Made by a program: the position numbers and the translations under genes. From Siphonodentalium dalli (lineage: Eukaryota > Mollusca > Scaphopoda > Gadilida > Siphonodentaliidae): DNA of 64,000 bases. This document shows, piece after piece, positions 55,501 through 64,000 of the stretch. The notes below the pieces were generated by a model. That model was given only the letters and a program-made list of their open reading frames with translations. It was not told where the DNA came from and searched no databases. The first letter of the stretch is position 1. Each line of letters starts with the position of its first letter. The DNA lies in the NCBI GenBank assembly GCA_032622095.1, contig CP136066.1:64078609-64142608 (forward strand). The letters run 5' to 3'.

Positions 55501-58500
55501 GGATGGAGATATTTCATAATTTCAGTATATGGATGTAGGTATTTCCTTAAGGTATTTCAGTGTATGGATGGATGTATTTCAGGGTGTGTATGGAGTTATT
55601 TCAGTGTATGGATGGATGCATTCCAGTGTATGGATGGAGGCATTTCAGTATATGGATGGAGGTATATCAGTAAGGGTGGAGGTATTTCAGTGTATGGATG
55701 CAGGTAATTCACTGTATGGATGGATTTATTTCAGTGTATGAATGGAGGCATTTCAGTGTATGGAAAGAGATATTTCAGTGTATGGATGGAGGTATTTCAG
55801 TGTATGAATGGAGGTATTTCAGTGTATGGAAAGAGATATTTCAGTATATGGATGGAGGTATTTCAGTGTATGAATGGGGGTATTTCAATGTATGGATGGA
55901 GGTATTTCAGTGTATGAGGAACCCACCACTCAAAGCTGGGAGTTTTATCAGATTTCGATTTCTGAAATCTGTTATATTTCACCACATCGAATATTGGGCG
56001 GCCTATAGCAAAAATTCCAAAGATCATCTTCAAGAAATATACGAGAATGCACAGACGCCGTCGCAAGAGTTCGAAAGGCCACGTAATGTCACAGTTCTCT
56101 GTGACTTTTCATGATCAGTGCTATCGCAAATTAATCTCGCAATAAAGACGACGAAATTTAACGCCAGCACCAACAAATAGGGTAACTTTTGGTTGTTAAC
56201 GTGCGGATACATACGTATACTTATTTAAGAATCGGTAATACAGTTTTTAGTCATGCAAATAGACGTGTTATATAACAGCATGACGGTAACACGTGGAAAT
56301 ATATATTTGTTTACATTTGTGATGACCCGTGTTGGGGAATTTCACTAAAACGTTCAGTGTATGGCTGGATGTATTTCACTGTATGGATGGAGGTAGTTCA
56401 GTGTATGGAGGATGTATTTCAGTGTATGGATGGAGGAATTGCAGTGTCTGGATGTAGGTATTTAAGTGTATTATGGAGGTATTTCAGTGTATCGATGAGT
56501 ATTTCAGTGTATGGATGGATATATTTCAGTGTATGGGTGGAGGTATTTCAGTGTATGTGTGGAGGTATTTCAGTGTATGGACGGAGGTATTTCAGTGTAT
56601 CGATGGAGGTATTTCAGTGTATGTATAGATGTATTTCAGTGTATGAGTGGAGGTATTTCAGCGTATGGATGGTGGTATTTCAGAGTATGTATAGATGTAT
56701 TTCAGTGTATGTATTTCAGTGTATGGGTGGGGGTATTTCAGTGTATGTGTGGAGGTATTTCAGTGCATGGATGGAGGTATTTCAGTGTATGTATATATGT
56801 ATTTCAGTGTATGGATGGAGGTATTTCGTATTTAAATAACGACGTTAAGCGCTAACAAAACAAGCACACAAACTGGAAAAAATGAATGGACAACAACACT
56901 GTTACACGCGGACATTGTTCCCTCCATGTTGTTTCGTGAGTATAGTATATGTCAAACAAACATGACCTAGTATAGGTCAAATAAACATGACCTATAATGA
57001 CAGAGATATACAGAGATCCAAAGTTAGCCCAGATACATTATCCCGCTAAGGGCCATAACTCAGCGATAACTGAATGGGCAAAGTCCGTTCCACGTAGATA
57101 TCCCTCCCATCAGTGCATGCACATCGAGGCTCATTCAAATCCGACATTATGATCACTTAACTAGAGAGCTCAAAAGATGTTACAGGAACGTACGGAAGGA
57201 ACCAATTTATAATCCGCGCGACCAGGGACGTGGGACAGGGGGCTGTCTAATCCCTCAACTTTTGTCAATTTGTCATGACTCACGCAACAATTGTTTGAAA
57301 TTATACACCACATCAATTTATAGGTTGAAATTGTTTGATTTTCCAACAATGCATTATGTTTTTGCCATGCCTGCTTTGTATTTAACCCTTTAAGTGCCAA
57401 CTCCGATTTGTGTATCAACCCATATTTCCTTGATCATTTTTCAAAGTTATTGATTATAATAATGTGATACATTGATGGAAAGAGCTCTTAGAGCTCTTCC
57501 CATCAATGTACCACATTATTATAATCAATAAATTTGAAAAATGATCAAGGAAATATGGGTTGATACAAAAATCGGACTTGGCACTGAAAGGGTTAAAATG
57601 TAAACATCACATACCAACTATCAAATTGAAAGGGAAATGCATTATTGTTTATAACCAATGTGTATTGCTATAACAACACCTGTTTATCCTAACAATATGA
57701 TAAATATGTTGTAATGTAAAAAAAAAAAAAAAGTGGTTTTAAAAACAAATTTAATTTAGGCGGTCATTTGAGAGTGTGACATATAATATTTGCATACTAC
57801 ATGTCTACTATCTACACTATCATGACTGTCAATGTATCATTGCATATTTTAGTTATTTGGTAGCCATTTGGAGGATGGGGTAGCCTCAACTGTAGCTGAT
57901 CCGATTGTCGGGAAATGGCAGCTCTACTGTATGGTGGTATCAAGAAAAGAAAAACGATAGTCATCTATCTATATAAAACCCAAGTCTTTGTGTGTGTGTC
58001 TGCTTCTGGTGCGTTTACAAATATATGACACTCATGTCTGATCGCCCAAATTGTTACCATGTCCTGCGCCACATCTTAGAATACGACAAGCAGAATTACG
58101 TGGCAATCGGTTCAAGACGACCTGAGATGCATTGCCAAAGGTTATCAAGGCGATATTTTCCCTGATATAATCAGTTTGTCCGAAGACGAATGTGGTTTAA
58201 GTGGCTTCCGTCATTAAAAACTACAAAGCAAAATATATATATAATTATTGTTATCAGCGGTGACGATATCTCCCTGCATGTCATGTTTGTCACCACGTCA
58301 TTTTAACGGGCAAACCCCTGGTAATTATAACAAGAAAACCATAATCAGAAATGGTAACGCCCTCAAGATCATATTATTAGCCATAAGTATAAATTATAAT
58401 ATAAAATATATTGGTTACATGAATTCACCCCATCAGAATTCAGTTAAAACAACTAATCCTTCGAATAATTACAAACAACTACGGCTTATTACTGCAGGTT

Positions 58501-59955
58501 TCTCATTCACCACACCAGAAAGCTTCTAAATGCGGATACAAAATCGGAGGTAGGCCTATTGTGTTCCCGCCAAGAGTGCATGGCCCAGCCATTGTTCATA
58601 CATAAAGATCGAAAGCAATTAACGCGGTCATAATTATTTCTATAAAAGTTGAAATATAAGACTTACAAATTATCTTTTAAATTTCCTTTATTGGTAATTT
58701 ACATAGCTTGTCACAAACCAAAAATCAACATTATTGACATAATAATGTAAAGGACAATAAACGAAATTGAAATTCCCAACTACACCGTTTACCGGTGACT
58801 GGCCCCGATCGCAAAGTTCGACTTTTAAACTAATAAACCGGAAAAACCACAAAACCTACATGGGACGAGGGAATTTTTTAATTTTGGCCACAGTATAGTG
58901 AGTATACACGCGGGCGTGCTAATAAAAGTTTAAATTTTACCCAACGCGATTTAGAGTGTACATACCAGGATCAGTAACTATTGTATCTGTGGTCGTTATC
59001 GTCGTTGTCGTTATCGTCGTCGTTGTTGTTGTTGTTGTTGTTGTGGGTGAGTGATCCGTGGTGGTGCTGATTATGGCGGCCGTTGTCAACATGTCACTGG
59101 CGGTGGTAGAATCCGTCGTCTTGCCGTTTGAGCAGTCCACATGCCACGCGTAATCGCATTGCGAAGTCGCTGGGTTGAAGAATAATGCAGCTGGACAGGC
59201 CTGCTCGTGTGCCCGGCAATGGACACACTGGTAGAATTTTGAACAATCTCCCGGGTGCTTGAACAGCCCAGTCGCTCCATTACCACATATAGCTCCTGGA
59301 ATTAGTGAGATTGAAGGGTGCTCCAATTGGACATTAAACACCCACTTAATTTTTGAACTCCCAGATCACATTATATAAAATATATGCCATATTATATACC
59401 ATTTGAAAAAGGAAACTCCAAACATTGTATTATCAATTTATCCGGTGTAATAAGCAGTGAACATGTTGTTTTTGTTGAGGTACCGACGTGTTTCTGAATG
59501 GAAGGGGAATAACTATAAATCTTAGTTTTAATTTTGTTGCATTCTGGGAGCGAGACGGGGAAATGTTTCTATGATTTCAGCTATTTTATATAACTCTATG
59601 GGAATCTTTGAGACACAGACGTTCCAAATGATGATGAATTATAGTATTTTAATCATATTTTATGTCATAGATTGTTATTAAAACCGTATATCAAGGCACT
59701 AAAAAAAAATCGGTGACTTGAAAATTAAATGGCCCTTTAACATATCAAAACGTTTGAAGGATTAAAGATTGTCTATCTCTCCCGTCAACAAGTTGTATAT
59801 AGTTCGTGGTTATAACATAATGAATATGAATTGAAATGAGTCGAATGCCTTTTGGTAGTCGACCCATGCGGTGCTTAAATTTCGTTTTCTATTGTGGCAG
59901 TGTTCTAAGATCAGCTTGTTGATAAGTAGCTGGTCTTTGCAACCATACGAACCTC

Positions 59956-59986
<31 letters not shown>

Positions 59987-61918
59987 CTGGACACTATTTT
60001 CATTGTTACATTAAAGGCCCACTTAATTTTCGAACCCCCAGATCAATTTATATAAAATATATGCCATATGATATACCATTTGGAAGAGGAAGGTTCAAAA
60101 CATTGTATCAACAACTTATCCGGTGTAATAAACCGTGAACATGTTGCTTTTATTGAGGTACCGACGTGTTTTCTGTGCTTAAGTTCTGCAAAGTCTATTA
60201 TTTTCAACGGAAGGGGAATAACTCTATATCTTAGCTTGAATTCTGGGAGCGAAAGGGAGTAAAAGTTTCCACGATTTAAGCTATCTCTTATTACTCTATG
60301 GCCACCTTCTGAGACACAGATGTTCCAAATGGTGAACCTTTGTGTCATAGATTGTTATTAAAACCGTATATCGAGGCACTATATAAATATAATTGGTGAC
60401 ACGAAAACTAAATGGGCCCTTAATAACTCTCTAATAACGAGGTTTCGCATGTCAAAAAAAAGTTTTCAAAATCACATTTAGACTAAAATAGGTAAACTTT
60501 GTTAGTATTTTATAAATAACTCTCCAATAACAGGATTTGGCTTATCGAAATCATTGTTACGTAAACATAACTGTTACAGCGGCATTACAAAGTCCAATAA
60601 GATGCCAAATGTTTAATCAAAACTCGACGGTAAACATTGAAAAGGGTCAAACCATTGAACAATATATGTATATATGAGGTTCGGCACAGCAGCAATGTTA
60701 TATATTTTATGCATCCGAAACATGGCGAGCATTGCGCTTAGAACATGCTTGGGACTATACAACACACCAGGCGCCTATTTTTAGAAGCAAATTTGATTTT
60801 TGAGACAATGCAAATGTTTTTGAGATTGGGTGGGATACGAACCCCGGCCCGACGGCGAGCGCGCCTTGCGACTCAAAGTCCGACGTCAATACCACACGGC
60901 CACCGAAGCAACCCCAAAACAAAGGAAGCTCGAATGGCCGCTGTATTCCGACGTCGCACTTAGGACACTATATTCACATTTTAAGGTCTCTTTATATATA
61001 TGTATATATGAGGTTCGGCACAGCAGCAATGTTATATATTTTATGCCTCCGAAACATGGCGAGCATTGCTCTTAGAACATACTTGGGACTATACAACACA
61101 CCAGGCGCCTATTTTTGAACAATATTTATACTAAAATATTTTATCTTAAAATGACACGACTGTTACAGTGATTTGTCAAGAAACATCACTGATCGCGTAG
61201 ATCAGTGATGTTTCTTGACAAATCACTGTAACAGTTTTGTGAACATAACAGTCGTGTCAAAACGCAACATGGAAAACTATCAATAATGAATATAAAGACC
61301 ATGTCTATCTAGTTCTTATATGATATAGCTGTGGTGATGTTTTTACAGACTTTTATATTTTTTACACATTTACCCACTGCGAGCGCCTTAGGTCCCTTTA
61401 ATATTTAGGATATAATATATAGATAGAACCGCATGAGTTCTATTTTTATTACACATCTCCGTATTACAGTAAGTTGACTCACAGTCGTACATCTCCGATA
61501 CAGAAATTGTGAATTTAATTGAGTTTTAACGGCATTTTAGGGTTAACGCAACAATCAGACAGGGAGCCCGTCTATCCGCGGGTGAACTTGATCCATCTTA
61601 ACCCGCTCAAAGGTGTTAATTGGGTTTTCCCAGATTTTCCAAACATATAACCCAATCAGCGCGCTGCGATTTCAGCAAGTGGGTTGTCGCCCTTGAGTTG
61701 AAAAGTTGAAAAAGTAAAAATAGTAACGACGAGAGCCAGTCTAACAACACTGAATGAAATAGTTCCGTCGACAGATTGCACTATAGTGCGATTCTGAGAA
61801 TTATCACACGCCTGGAACGTCGTGCGATCATGCGAATTACGTTGATAGATATGTAATAAATGTCCATACCAACAGCTGTGAACGCGCAGAGGGAACAGAC
61901 AGCCAGTAACGTCCACAT
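51604..61918 (-). CDS. Secreted chitin deacetylase-like protein with two CBM14 domains (4 exons)
   Basis: Joined exons 61918-61870, 59295-58966, 53723-53481 and 52529-51604 give 1548 bp, 515 residues plus TAG. All junctions are phase 1. Order: signal peptide MWTLLAVCSLCAFTAV (1-16); CBM14 chitin-binding domain (Cys20-Cys71, six expected Cys plus an extra Cys43); Thr-rich linker (75-122); second CBM14 (Cys130-Cys182); CE4 polysaccharide deacetylase (about 230-500). CE4 motifs are intact: TFDD (base Asp242, metal Asp243), HSVSH (metal His300, His304), RVPF (345), FWEVP (406) and the catalytic His460 in IHTTWF. It should deacetylate chitin to chitosan in the extracellular matrix, for example shell, cuticle or gut lining. 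No LDLa domain, unlike insect CDA1/2. Another small exon inside the long introns cannot be excluded. Confidence 0.85.
52579..52860. mobile_element. TTAA-3 MITE copy in CDA intron 3
   Basis: Left TTAACCCTTACGGTACTGAA, right TTTAGTATAGAAATGGTTCC, internal hairpin TGTTCAGATAATAAGTTCAA/TTATCTGAACA. Its left edge is 50 bp from the catalytic exon's acceptor. Confidence 0.65.
52985..53104 (-). repeat. Dispersed ~110-bp repeat (pair with 37180-37295)
   Basis: The complement of this stretch (TATGCCAAAGATAATGGCTC, AAGTACAGTACCCCCTCC, ATTGCTGGAAATTGTGTAT) occurs on the plus strand at 37180-37295. Confidence 0.6.
53105..53471. repeat. Three ~125-bp tandem units
   Basis: Each begins TTAATAACCGATACGATAAA and contains CACATATGGAAGCATCCACT, GTGTCGTCTGCTGCAG and ATGTGGGGCTCTCTATGAG. 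The first unit lacks about 20 bp. In complement the central block matches the core of FB-B (26975-27020). It abuts the donor of exon 3. Confidence 0.75.
53481..53723 (-). CDS. Chitin deacetylase-like exon 3 (CBM14)
   Basis: Acceptor TGTATCATTGCAG, donor G|GTAAGTC, 243 bp, phase 1-1. Cysteines at the spacing C-x13-C-x5-C-x10-C-x12-C-x7-C (ILCVAS, ENCAKWYHCLADG, SECDWPHDVDC). A short Ser/Thr/Pro tail joins it to the catalytic exon. An upstream ATG at 53748 would give a signal-like start, but that sequence is more likely the pyrimidine tract. Confidence 0.85.
53760..55389. other. CDA intron 2, 3'-proximal part: no exon found
   Basis: Apart from a 14-bp G run (54127) and the 25-bp duplication I see no structured feature and no further CBM14 exon. 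Confidence 0.4.
54778..54828 (+). repeat. 25-bp duplication
   Basis: GGGTACCGGTACTAGTCTGT plus GGTT(C/T) occurs twice in tandem. Confidence 0.8.
55390..55918 (+). repeat. 22-bp minisatellite, block 1
   Basis: About 23 units of TATTTCAGTGTATGGATGGA GG (22 bp). The 22-bp period keeps all three frames open, giving spurious frames up to 138 codons. Confidence 0.92.
55919..56350. repeat. Insertion splitting the minisatellite
   Basis: The first ~65 bp (GAGGAACCCACCACTCAAAG, TTCTGAAATCTGTTATATTT) match an arm of the TIR-170 MITE. The rest is not recognised. Confidence 0.5.
56355..56832 (+). repeat. 22-bp minisatellite, block 2
   Basis: About 21 further units of the same 22-bp repeat, more diverged (ATAGATG and GTGTGGAGG variants). 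Spurious 160-codon frame. Confidence 0.92.
56833..57381. other. No gene recognised
   Basis: Intron sequence. A 22-bp duplication (TAGGTCAAATAAACATGACC-like) lies near 56950-56995. Confidence 0.35.
57386..57592. mobile_element. piggyBac-like palindromic MITE (copy 2)
   Basis: TTAA at 57382 and 57593. Ends CCCTTTAAGTGCCAACTCCG and CGGACTTGGCACTGAAAGGG. Perfect inner arms around CATTGATGGAAAGAGCTCTT. Same family as 11637-11811. Confidence 0.8.
57597..58965. other. CDA intron 2, 5' part: no exon found
   Basis: Contains the repeat at 58320-58460 and a poly-A run (57719). Otherwise nothing recognised. Confidence 0.35.
58966..59295 (-). CDS. Chitin deacetylase-like exon 2 (CBM14 plus Thr-rich linker)
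   Basis: Acceptor CTAATTCCAG, donor G|GTATGT, 330 bp, phase 1-1. CGNGATGLFKHPGDCSKFYQ opens the peritrophin-A domain; CDYAWHVDC closes it. The following GTT/GTC-complement codons encode a Thr run with probable O-glycosylation. Confidence 0.85.
59334..59740. mobile_element. TTAA-flanked MITE (family TTAA-4, copy 1)
   Basis: TTAA at both ends. AAACACCCACTTAATTTTTG left, GAAAATTAAATGGCCCTTTA right. 407 bp. About 80% like 60011-60423. An end fragment of the family is at 25255-25315. It sits 36 bp upstream of the acceptor of CDA exon 2. Confidence 0.7.
60011..60423. mobile_element. TTAA-flanked MITE (family TTAA-4, copy 2)
   Basis: TTAAAGGCCCACTTAATTTT left and ACTAAATGGGCCCTTAA right. Shares ATCCGGTGTAATAA and GAGGTACCGACGTGTTT with copy 1. 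A (TTA)n run precedes it (59956-59985). Confidence 0.72.
60664..61120. repeat. Direct repeats of ~125 bp around a tRNA-like core
   Basis: 60664-60788 and 60995-61120 are ~95% identical (ATGAGGTTCGGCACAGCAGC, CATGGCGAGCATTGC, CAACACACCAGGCGCCTATT). The 206 bp between them hold the tRNA-like sequence at 60828-60906. Confidence 0.75.
60828..60906 (-). other. tRNA-derived sequence (SINE-like or tRNA pseudogene)
   Basis: On the minus strand an A-box-like TGGCCGTGTGGT (60902-60891) and a B-box-like GGTTCGTATCC (60843-60833) sit at class II tRNA spacing, with CGGACTTTGAGTCG where an anticodon arm would be and GGG..CCC around the B box. Base pairing is imperfect, so a functional tRNA is unlikely. 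Confidence 0.4.
61152..61259. repeat. Perfect 35-bp-stem hairpin
   Basis: Arms 61160-61194 (CTGTTACAGTGATTTGTCAA and on) and 61200-61234 are exact complements around GCGTA. The outer TGACACGACTGTTA recurs inverted at 61245-61259 after a 17-bp insertion. Small MITE in CDA intron 1. Confidence 0.85.
61870..61918 (-). CDS. Chitin deacetylase-like exon 1 (signal peptide)
   Basis: ATG at 61918, then a hydrophobic stretch ending A-F-T-A-V, then the donor G|GTATGG, phase 1, matching the acceptor phase of the CBM14 exons. Chosen over an in-frame start at 53748 because it leaves both CBM14 exons symmetric. No promoter element identified. Confidence 0.65.
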
Positions 61919-62504
61919 GCTTCCGTCGTGCAGGAACTCAATATCGTGCCAAACAGGACTGAGAGACCCTTAAAGGCAAAATTATTATGCAGCAATATGT
62001 AAATTCAAATTGTTTTTCGTCGGTTGCGCAGGGGAAGGGGACATTTTTTTCCGGGCACGTATGCCGCGGTGGGTGGGTGATCGATGGAACCAAGAAACAA
62101 TTTTTTCCGCAACTCAAAACATATTTTTTTTCACTGTTTTTGCAATGAGTTTGGCTTAAAACACCTCAGAATAACAGTGGGGATTTTCCGGGCACGTATG
62201 CCGGGGTGGGTGGTCGATGGAGCAAACAAACATTTTTTTCCGCAACTCACAGGGTGGGTGTCCAAAAATGGTCGGAAAAAACTGCCGAAAACGGAAAAAA
62301 ATTTGGACGCGGGGGTGGGTGGGTCCCAACAATGGTCGAAAGGAAAAAATCAGCATACGTGCCTGAAAATTACCATTTCTGACATTGGTTTTCTTGTACT
62401 TATTAAGTATAGTGATTTCGCTCGTTACTGTTGCAGGTGTAGCCATATAGGTATATATAAGTCACATCGCGTCGGTATTGACGGCGACTACTTATATATA
62501 CATA
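61919..62504. other. Upstream region of the CDA gene
   Basis: Probable 5' flank. Two ~70-bp direct repeats contain TTTTCCGGGCACGTATGCCG (62048 and 62188) and CAAACATTTTTTTCCGCAAC-like sequence. No core promoter motif I would assert. Confidence 0.4.
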
Positions 62505-63410
62505 CTAGAAGGTGACCCGACTTTGTCCGGGCTTTGACCTTGAATTGACCATTTTGAAGGTCAAGGTCAATGGGGTAACGATTTGACCCGTCCAAAACAC
62601 TGCCCGGACAAAAGTACCCGACAAAAGTACCCGTCGAAATCCATCCGGTTTGACCCGATTTGACCTCGAATTGATAATTTTGAAGGTCAAGGTCAGGTCT
62701 GGGTCACGATTTGACCCATCCAAAACACTCAGTGGACAAAAGTAACCATATGTATAAAATTTCGTGGAAATCCCATCAAAATTCGCGATTTGACCTTGAA
62801 TTGACCCGATTTCAAGGTCAATGTCACATCGCACGGGCAAATGAATATGCTTATGAGACTCCCCATACGAAAGTACCTCCACATACCAAGTTTCATCGAA
62901 ATCCCGTGATATTCGGGCGTTTGACCTTGAAATGACCCGATTTCCAGGTCAAGGTCATGTCGCACGGGCAAATTAAGATTTGACCTGTCCAAAACACACA
63001 GTGGACAAAGGTAACCCTATGTATAAAATTTCGTCGAAATCCCATCAAAATTGGCGATTTGACCTTGAATTGGCCCGATTTCAAGGTCAAGGTCACGTCG
63101 AACGGGCAAATGAATATGCTTATGAGACCCCCCGGCCGAAAATACACCCACATACCAAGTTTCATCGAAATCCCGTGATATTCGGGCGTTTGACCTTGAA
63201 ATTACCCGATTTCAAGGTCAATGTCACGTCGCACGGGCAAATTAATAGGCCCATGTCACTGCCCGGCCGAAAATACCCACACATACCAAGTTTCATCGAA
63301 ATCGGCTCGGCCGTTTTTGAGTCCATCGATTACAGACAGACAGACACACACAGACACACACACAGACAGACACACAGATCTTCCAAAATATATAATAGAT
63401 ATATGCAATA
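62505..63410 (+). repeat. Dispersed repeat with GACCTTGAATTGACCC units
   Basis: Starts ACTAGAAGGTGACCCGACTT and TGTCCGGGC and ends ACAGACAGACACACACAGAC and TTCCAAAATATATAATAGA, the same ends as the units at 8120-11085, but with a different core: four to five ~150-220-bp units with TTTCAAGGTCAAGGTCACGT, CGCACGGGCAAAT and CATACCAAGTTTCATCGAAA. Confidence 0.7.
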
Positions 63411-63716
63411 TATATGATGAAAATCAATGGAGTAACAATATAAACCCAACACCAATTAATGTGGAACAATAAACGATCACGCCATTCTATCTATATACAA
63501 ATAAATTGTTTTTATATGGTCCCGACGTTATTCGTGATGTGTTCTCGGTGAACAACTTTAAGAATTATTGAATGTAAGACCAGACATCTCTATCTAATTA
63601 TATTGAACGAAGTATGTAATTCTATTATCTTGTAACTACCCGAGCAGTTTATATAAAATAAGTTCCGAATCGTATACATAACAATTAAAACGCTCGGTCC
63701 CAAAAGCTATATATAC

Positions 63717-64000
63717 GTGACCCGCCATATCAAATCCAGTCGTAAGTCGGGATTTCTTTTACCCTGTGCCAATGCATTTTCTTATATATGCGAGTCGACC
63801 ATAGGTCGCCTCGCATATATAAGAGAATGCATTGGCCTAACAAGTTTTTACAATTTTAATAATTTTGTCTTGTATTCTTTAACAATTTTATAATTTCACC
63901 CATACAGAGCCCCAGACAAACATGAGCAGACGACACTCTTCTCTATGCTTCTATATATGTGTGGGGCTCCATGCAGGGTAATGGATGTTTATTATTTTAT
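63717..64000 (+). mobile_element. Nested foldback FB-B, left half (runs off window)
   Basis: GTGACCCGCCATATCAAATC, the GTCGACCATAGGTC palindrome and AGACAAACATGAGCAGACGA follow the order of 26761-27050 with about 95% identity. Confidence 0.8.

Noticed and set aside
55495-56855. Plus-strand frames of 70-160 codons with repeated Q-C-M-D-G-G-I-S-V-Y
   Set aside because: They are translations of a 22-bp minisatellite that stays open in all three frames.

Overview
This is eukaryotic DNA from an AT-rich, transposon-dense animal genome. It holds split genes with GT-AG introns (and two minor-class introns), dispersed palindromic repeats and satellite-like arrays. A collagen-type exon, a vasohibin, and a chitin-binding/chitin deacetylase protein, together with tandem-core repeats built on ~161-bp units (reminiscent of the pearl/CvA-type elements of bivalves) and many 'AAGATGGCCGCC' repeats, point to a marine lophotrochozoan, most likely a mollusc. 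That placement is an inference.

Genes, left to right. (1) 8-79, minus: one 72-bp collagen exon of eight Gly-X-Y triplets. (2) 3258-3471, minus: a first exon with an N-terminal membrane segment that best matches ERG28; it could instead be the N-terminus of a transmembrane collagen continuing into exon 8-79. (3) 11184-36601, plus: a complete ten-exon vasohibin (tubulin tyrosine carboxypeptidase), 390 codons, with the Cys-His-Ser catalytic residues at the family's spacing. Most exons are too small to appear as long ORFs and were assembled here from splice sites and phase. (4) 51604-61918, minus: a four-exon secreted chitin deacetylase-like protein, 515 codons: signal peptide, chitin-binding (CBM14) exon with Thr-rich linker, second CBM14 exon, and one large CE4 deacetylase exon. 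All three of its introns are phase 1.

The most notable result is that two vasohibin introns carry minor (U12-type) spliceosome signals. Intron 2 is AT-AC (ATATCCTTT at the 5' end, TTTTCCTTGAC branch site, AC end). Intron 4 is GT-AG with GTATCCTTT and a TCCTTAAC branch site. In each of these introns a repeat lies within a few bases of a splice signal.

Nearly everything else is mobile or repetitive. There are three hAT elements with perfect 8-bp target duplications (20656-21722, 34191-35447, 45289-50065). A ~6.1-kb inverted-repeat composite (17062-23158) has a second, heavily interrupted copy at 40590-50210. Several palindromic MITE families are present: TTAA-flanked piggyBac-like, TA-flanked Tc1/mariner-like, and two foldback families, one with palindromes nested inside a larger palindrome. 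Three elements carry G+C-rich iterated ends of related design (2145-2890, 4185-5224, 6040-6540); I cannot assign them to a known superfamily. Two old LINE 3' fragments lie at 300-934. No long intact transposase or reverse transcriptase is visible, so these copies look non-autonomous or decayed.
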